NCBI GenBank assembly: GCA_945635805.1
Contig: CALZCW010000013.1
Location: forward strand, 1-9,948
Source: an uncultured Clostridia bacterium
GTDB lineage: Bacteria > Bacillota > Clostridia > Oscillospirales > Oscillospiraceae
Direction of reading: 5' to 3'
DNA length: 9,948 bases
Under the pieces are notes generated by a model that was not told where the DNA came from, searched no databases, and saw only the letters and a program-made list of their open reading frames with translations. Positions within the stretch are counted from its first letter, which is position 1. Each line of letters starts with the position of its first letter. The translations under genes and the position numbers were made by a program. Positions 6,587 through 9,948 of this stretch are shown here, piece by piece.

Positions 6587-7465
6587 ATGAGATTTGCTAT
6601 CGTAACCGATACTTCGTCAAATTTGCCGACTCCGCTGCTGGAGCAAAACAGCGTCTCGGTGATCCCCTTTAATTATATTATTGACGGGCAGGAATACACC
6701 TGCCTGGATACGGAAAGCTTCGACGGAGAAAGCTATTATGCCGCCATGAAAGCCGGCACCTATGTGACCACCTCGCAGGTCACACCGCAGCGCTACATTG
6801 ATTATCTCACGCCCCTGCTGCAGCAGGAGCAGGACATTTTGTTTGTCGGAATGTCCTCCGGCATCAGCGGCTCCTACGCCTCGGCGGAGATCGCGGCGGC
6901 GCAGCTCCGGGAGCAGTTCCCCCAGCGCAATATCCGTCTGGTGGACACGCTGGCGGCTTCCCTGGGCGAGGGCCTTTTTGTCCTCCGCGCCCTCGAATGC
7001 CGTAGGACGGGAATGAGCCTGGACGAAACGGCAGATCTCCTTCTGAGCAAGCGGCAGTCATTGTACCAGGTCGTCATGGTAGATGATCTGATGCATCTGC
7101 GGCGCGGAGGACGTGTCTCCGGCGCCAAGGCGGTGCTTGGCACAATTCTCGGTGTCCGTCCGATTCTGAAGGGCAACGCCAACGGAGAGCTGGTTGTCTG
7201 CGGCAAGACCCGCGGACAGAGCGCGGCCCTTGCGACATTGGCGCGCAAATACAACGAGCTGGTCAAAAACCCGGAGGAGCAGACCGTCTGCATCGCTCAC
7301 ACAGGCTGTCCTGAGCAAGCTGAGCGCCTGGCTGAAGCCATCCGGCAAAGTCATCCGCCCAAGGAGCTGATGGTCGTCTGCTATGAGCCGGTGACGGGCG
7401 CCCATCTTGGGCCCGGGTCGGTTGCCCTGTTCTTTGAGGGCAGCGACGGCGTTCGTGAATTTTAG
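6587..7465 (+). CDS. DegV family fatty acid-binding protein (first of pair)
   Basis: The 292-residue protein is a full-length DegV homologue. Signatures are FAIVTDTSSNLP at the N-terminus (residues 3-14), the head-group loop TTSQVTP (61-67), FVGMSSGISGSY (86-97), DDLMHLRRGGRVSGAKAVLG (166-185), RPILK, and GAHLGPGSVALFF (271-283) with the conserved His. DegV proteins bind one fatty acid in the cytoplasm; some act as FakB subunits that present the fatty acid to the kinase FakA for phosphorylation and entry into phospholipid synthesis. No FakA is in the window. The ATG at 6587 is chosen for GGAGG six bases upstream; the frame opens earlier at TTG 6575. The gene follows a palindromic operator and is 30 bp from a second degV. 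Confidence 0.95.
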   Translation: MRFAIVTDTSSNLPTPLLEQNSVSVIPFNYIIDGQEYTCLDTESFDGESYYAAMKAGTYVTTSQVTPQRYIDYLTPLLQQEQDILFVGMSSGISGSYASAEIAAAQLREQFPQRNIRLVDTLAASLGEGLFVLRALECRRTGMSLDETADLLLSKRQSLYQVVMVDDLMHLRRGGRVSGAKAVLGTILGVRPILKGNANGELVVCGKTRGQSAALATLARKYNELVKNPEEQTVCIAHTGCPEQAERLAEAIRQSHPPKELMVVCYEPVTGAHLGPGSVALFFEGSDGVREF

Positions 7466-7495
7466 TACAACAATTATAACAGGGAGGAAATACGA

Positions 7496-8362
7496 ATGAG
7501 CAACTATGTAATTATTACGGACAGCAGCTGTGATCTGGCGCCGGAAACCCTGAAGGAATGGTCGGTGGAGAGTATCAACCTCACGTTCCATTTGGACGGC
7601 TCCTCACAGGAATACATTAACTCCGATATGCCTTCGGGCGTTTTCTATCAGCGGATGCGCGAGGGAAGCGTGTTCAAGACCGCCGCAGCCAACATGGAGG
7701 ATTTCTGTCAGGTATTTGAGCAGAAGCTGCAAGAGGGAGTGGATATCCTCTACCTCGGTTTTTCCTCCGGCCTGAGCAACACCGTCTGCGCCGGTCAGAT
7801 GGCTGCAACGGAGCTGATGGAAAAATACCCGGAGCGCCGCATTACCGTCATCGACACCCTGTGTGCCTCGGCCGGTCAGGGTATGGTCGTCTATCTGGCG
7901 GTGCAGAAAAAGCAGTCCGGTGCATCGATGGAGGAAGTCGCCGCCTATGTGAACGGGCTGCTGCCCAATCTTTGCCACTGGTTTACGGTGGACGATCTGG
8001 TCTACCTCAAGCGCGGCGGCCGTGTCAGTGCAGCAACGGCCCTTCTCGGCGGCATTCTGAACATCAAGCCCATCCTCCATGTTGACGACGAAGGCCATCT
8101 TATCAGCATGAGCAAGGTCCGCGGTCGCCGGCAGTCCATCCAGGCGCTGGCACAGAAATATGTGGAAACGGCTCTGAATCCCGAGGAAGGTTTCTACTTC
8201 ATCTGCCATGGAGACTGTATTGACGACGCCAAAGCCCTGGAAAACTGCCTTTTTGAAAAGTACGGTGCAAAAGCGACGATGATCGTGGATGTGGGTCCAG
8301 TCATCGGCTCTCACTCCGGTCCGGGAACTCTTGCCCTGTTCTTCCTCGGCAAGAACCGTTAA
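7496..8362 (+). CDS. DegV family fatty acid-binding protein (second of pair)
   Basis: The 288-residue DegV homologue is clearly diverged from its upstream neighbour. It has YVIITDSSCDLAP (4-16), YLGFSSGLSNT (86-96), DDLVYLKRGGRVSAATALLG and GSHSGPGTLALFF near the C-terminus. The loop that is T-S-Q-x-x-P in many DegVs is KTAAANMED here (61-69), so the fatty acid carboxylate environment may differ. It is probably co-transcribed with the first degV: 30 bp apart, no terminator between them, and GGGAGG before the ATG. No terminator stands directly after its stop; read-through would enter the pheA leader, where two hairpins could end it. Confidence 0.95.
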   Translation: MSNYVIITDSSCDLAPETLKEWSVESINLTFHLDGSSQEYINSDMPSGVFYQRMREGSVFKTAAANMEDFCQVFEQKLQEGVDILYLGFSSGLSNTVCAGQMAATELMEKYPERRITVIDTLCASAGQGMVVYLAVQKKQSGASMEEVAAYVNGLLPNLCHWFTVDDLVYLKRGGRVSAATALLGGILNIKPILHVDDEGHLISMSKVRGRRQSIQALAQKYVETALNPEEGFYFICHGDCIDDAKALENCLFEKYGAKATMIVDVGPVIGSHSGPGTLALFFLGKNR

Positions 8363-8377
8363 AAAGGTAATTTGTTG

Positions 8378-8406
8378 TTGACAAAACAGGCAGAAACGGG
8401 TATAAT
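8378..8406 (+). promoter_or_regulatory. Consensus sigma-A promoter of the pheA-aroB operon
   Basis: TTGACA (8378-8383) and TATAAT (8401-8406) are both perfect, with a 17-bp spacer. Transcription should start near 8413, about 25 nt before the leader ORF. A strong constitutive promoter followed by a terminator is the usual arrangement for attenuation. Confidence 0.95.
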
Positions 8407-8437
8407 ACGCCTATCAATCGACAAGGTGGGAACGGAA

Positions 8438-8593
8438 ATGACCATGTGTGCATCTCGAAATACGGCACTTTCCGCTTTTCACGCTATCTCTGCGTCCTTG
8501 TTCGGCTTTCTGGGTACAGTACGCTATTTTGCGTACTGTGCCTTTTATTACTTTTACTTTCCCGTATGCAACTGCCCGCAAAGGACGCATTGA
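8438..8593 (+). CDS. pheL: Phe/Tyr-rich leader peptide of the pheA operon
   Basis: The 51-codon ORF starts at ATG 8438, eight bases after AAGGTGGG and about 25 nt after the predicted transcription start, and ends at TGA 8591-8593. Residues 29-41 read RYFAYCAFYYFYF: nine aromatic residues in thirteen, with four further Phe or Leu-flanked Phe upstream and no Trp. All aromatic Phe codons in the cluster are TTT. It stands before a chorismate mutase-prephenate dehydratase gene, the enzyme of the Phe branch. The function is inferred to be in the translating, not the product: ribosomes stalled for charged tRNA-Phe or tRNA-Tyr would leave region 8575-8588 free to form an antiterminator. It is longer than the 15-residue E. 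coli PheL. The symbol is by analogy of role, not by homology. Confidence 0.85.
   Translation: MTMCASRNTALSAFHAISASLFGFLGTVRYFAYCAFYYFYFPVCNCPQRTH
8513..8560 (+). terminator. Hairpin with U-rich tail inside the leader ORF
   Basis: GGTACAGTACGC (8513-8524) pairs fully with GCGTACTGTGCC (8531-8542), 12 bp with one G-U pair and a six-base loop. It is followed by TTTTATTACTTTTACTTT (8543-8560). It has the form of an intrinsic terminator or pause hairpin and could also stop read-through from the degV genes. The loop, 3' arm and tail are the Phe/Tyr codons of the leader ORF, so a translating ribosome would melt it. Confidence 0.65.
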
Positions 8594-8659
8594 ATGACAT
8601 CGGCCCCGGCGTTTGATTTGTCATGAAAAGCGGCTTCCTTTACGGGAGGCCGCTTTTTT
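8575..8659 (+). promoter_or_regulatory. Antiterminator/terminator switch of the pheA attenuator
   Basis: Region 2, CCCGCAAAGGACGC (8575-8588), overlaps the last codons of the leader ORF. It can pair with region 3, GCTTCCTTTACGGG (8633-8646), in 12 of 14 positions (CCCG/CGGG, AAAGGA/TCCTTT, GC/GC with two single mismatches). Region 3 is the 5' arm and loop of the terminator, so the two structures exclude each other. Between them ATGACA (8594-8599) and TGTCAT (8619-8624) can form a small hairpin inside the antiterminator. Expected behaviour: a ribosome stalled at the aromatic codons leaves region 2 free and gives read-through; a ribosome that reaches the TGA covers region 2 and allows termination. 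Confidence 0.8.
8626..8659 (+). terminator. Attenuator terminator before pheA
   Basis: AAAAGCGGCTTCC (8626-8638) pairs with GGGAGGCCGCTTTT (about 8645-8657) with a short TTTACG loop, followed by a run of six T (8654-8659). It stands 28 bp before the pheA ATG and after the pheA promoter, so it must be conditional. Confidence 0.93.
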
Positions 8660-8686
8660 CTTAACAGAAATTTGAGGTGTGAAGCT

Positions 8687-9787
8687 ATGAATGAATTGGA
8701 AGTGTCCCGCAAGGAGATCACCCGGATCGACGCGGAGATGGCAAGGCTCTTTGAGGAACGGATGCAGGTCTGCCAGGCCATTGCGGCCTACAAAAAGGAG
8801 CACGGTCTCTCCATCCGTGACTGCTCCAGAGAGGCGGATCTCATCAACCGAAACCGCCGTCTGATCCAAAGCTCCGACGTGGAATCCTACTACGTCCAGT
8901 TTCTGCAAAAAACCATCGACCTGTCCTGCGATTACCAATCCCGGCTGATCCACGGGATGCGCGTGACCTACTGCGGCGTGGAAGGCGCCTTTGCCTATAT
9001 CGCCGCCAAGCGTATGTTCCCGGAGGCGGAACTGGTGGCCTTCTCCGATTTTACGGAGGCCTATCAGGCCGTGGAGCGGGGCGAATACGACTGTGCCGTG
9101 CTTCCGCTGGAAAACAGCAGCGCCGGTGAGGTGGGTACGGTCATGGACCTGCTCTTCTCCGGCAGCCTGTACGTCAATCAGGTCATTGACCTGCCGGTCC
9201 TGCACAACCTGATGGCTGTGGAGAGTGCTGAACTGGACGGCATCCGCACCGTGGTCAGCCACCCCCAGGCGCTGCAGCAGTGCGCCGACTATATCCGCCG
9301 CCGCGGTTGGGAAACCAGGGCCTATTCCAATACGGCCCTGGCGGCAAAATTCGTGAAAGAGTCGGGCGACCCCACCCTGGCCGCCATTGCCTCCGACGAG
9401 ACCGCATCGATCTTCGGCCTGAAGCTGCTGGACACCGGCATCAATGACAGCAAGATCAACTCCACCCGTTTTGCGGCATTTTCCCGCTCGCAGAACCGGC
9501 CCGTCACCGTCAAAAAGCGCGAGGACGAGAACTTTATTCTCGCCTTTACGGTGCAGAACGAGGCAGGTGCCCTGGCCCAGACCCTGAACATCATCGGCGC
9601 CCACGGCTTCAATATGCGCAATCTCCGCAGCCGTCCTATGAAGGACCTGCAGTGGAGCTACTTCTTCTATATAGAGGCCGAGGGAAATATCAACACTGAA
9701 AACGGGCAGGATATGCTCCGGGAGCTTTCCGCCGTGTGCGCCAAGCTGCGGCTGGTGGGCACCTACTACGCCAACAACGCTGTTTAA
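8687..9787 (+). CDS. pheA: Bifunctional chorismate mutase / prephenate dehydratase
   Basis: The 366-residue enzyme converts chorismate to prephenate and then to phenylpyruvate, the Phe branch, in the cytoplasm. An AroQ chorismate mutase domain (1-88) retains R8, R25, K36, D45, R48, E49 and Q84 in the places of the E. coli P-protein active-site residues. The prephenate dehydratase domain (about 91-270) shows CGVEGAFA, LPLENSSAGEV, VSHPQALQQC, NTALAAKF and INSTRF. The C-terminal ACT domain (about 282-360) has FILAFTVQNEAGALAQTL with the GAL motif; the usual ESRP reads RSRP (314-317), so feedback sensing may be altered. The ATG at 8687 is chosen for GAGGTG upstream. It is followed 12 bp later by aroB, whose Shine-Dalgarno overlaps the pheA stop. 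Confidence 0.96.
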   Translation: MNELEVSRKEITRIDAEMARLFEERMQVCQAIAAYKKEHGLSIRDCSREADLINRNRRLIQSSDVESYYVQFLQKTIDLSCDYQSRLIHGMRVTYCGVEGAFAYIAAKRMFPEAELVAFSDFTEAYQAVERGEYDCAVLPLENSSAGEVGTVMDLLFSGSLYVNQVIDLPVLHNLMAVESAELDGIRTVVSHPQALQQCADYIRRRGWETRAYSNTALAAKFVKESGDPTLAAIASDETASIFGLKLLDTGINDSKINSTRFAAFSRSQNRPVTVKKREDENFILAFTVQNEAGALAQTLNIIGAHGFNMRNLRSRPMKDLQWSYFFYIEAEGNINTENGQDMLRELSAVCAKLRLVGTYYANNAV

Positions 9788-9799
9788 GGAGGGATTTCC

Positions 9800-9948
9800 A
9801 TGCTGATCCCTGTCAACCCGGAAAACGGGCGCTATGACATCGTGCTGGAGCAGGACGCGCTGAAAAAGGCCGGGCAGCTTCTGGATCTGGACCGCCGCGT
9901 CCTCATCGTCACCGACAGCGGTACGCCCCGGCGCTATGCCGATGCTTT
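9800..9948 (+). CDS. aroB: 3-dehydroquinate synthase, N-terminal fragment
   Basis: Only the first 49 codons are in the window: MLIPVNPENGRYDIVLEQD, then LKKAGQLLDLDRRVLIVTDSGTPRRYADA. The YDIVLEQ...LDLDRRVLIVTDSGTP pattern is the typical start of AroB, the second enzyme of the shikimate pathway, which cyclises DAHP to 3-dehydroquinate with NAD+. A strong AAGGAGGG (9786-9793) lies six bases before the ATG and overlaps the pheA stop codon. Its position makes it part of the attenuated operon, so shikimate supply and the Phe branch would respond together. Confidence 0.85.
   Translation, partial: MLIPVNPENGRYDIVLEQDALKKAGQLLDLDRRVLIVTDSGTPRRYADA

Noticed and set aside
8421..8437. AAGGTGGGAACGG resembling the T-box sequence (GGGTGGNACCGCG)
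   Set aside because: It is only about 10 nt after the transcription start, with no room for stem I and a specifier loop, and it is far from the terminator. It reads better as the leader ORF Shine-Dalgarno.
8594..8626. 10-codon ORF (MTSAPAFDLS) starting right after the leader stop
   Set aside because: It has no ribosome binding site of its own and lies in a stretch explained by the ATGACA/TGTCAT hairpin. Reinitiation is possible but unsupported.
8621..9604. 327-residue minus-strand frame opposite pheA
   Set aside because: It is a shadow of the pheA coding frame; pheA has complete CM, PDT and ACT signatures on the plus strand.

Overview
The window looks like a chromosomal segment of a Gram-positive anaerobe of the class Clostridia, probably Oscillospiraceae/Ruminococcaceae-like. 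This is inferred from strong AGGAGG-type ribosome binding sites, sigma-A promoters with near-consensus boxes, a YhaM exoribonuclease, a DUF1836 protein, paired DegV proteins, a ferredoxin-tailed aldo/keto reductase, and fairly GC-rich genes separated by AT-rich promoter regions. No mobile element, tRNA, rRNA or CRISPR array is visible.

Left part, minus strand (1-2850): a MATE-family multidrug transporter runs off the left edge. Upstream of it is an ArsB/NhaD-type (ion transporter superfamily) permease with its own intrinsic terminator. The permease is preceded by a consensus promoter and a structured leader that ends in an intrinsic terminator. The leader reads as a transcriptional ON riboswitch and most resembles the yybP-ykoY (Mn2+) class.

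Middle, minus strand (2944-6514): a four-gene operon, transcribed DUF1836 protein > membrane-anchored Thr/Glu-rich protein > YhaM-like exonuclease > Fe-S aldo/keto reductase. The last two genes overlap by 4 bp. A good promoter lies at 6487-6514, followed by four tandem 7-bp TATATCN repeats in the 5' untranslated region.

Right part, plus strand (6526-9948): a divergent promoter with a 25-bp palindrome over its -10 box drives two tandem degV genes. Next comes a consensus promoter followed by a 51-codon leader ORF with nine Phe/Tyr residues in thirteen positions, then mutually exclusive antiterminator and terminator structures, and then pheA (chorismate mutase-prephenate dehydratase-ACT) and the start of aroB. 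This is a complete, classical ribosome-mediated attenuator for an aromatic amino acid operon, in a lineage where T-box control would be the usual expectation. It is the most noteworthy element in the window. A second hairpin with a U-rich tail lies inside the leader ORF, so early transcription may itself depend on translation.
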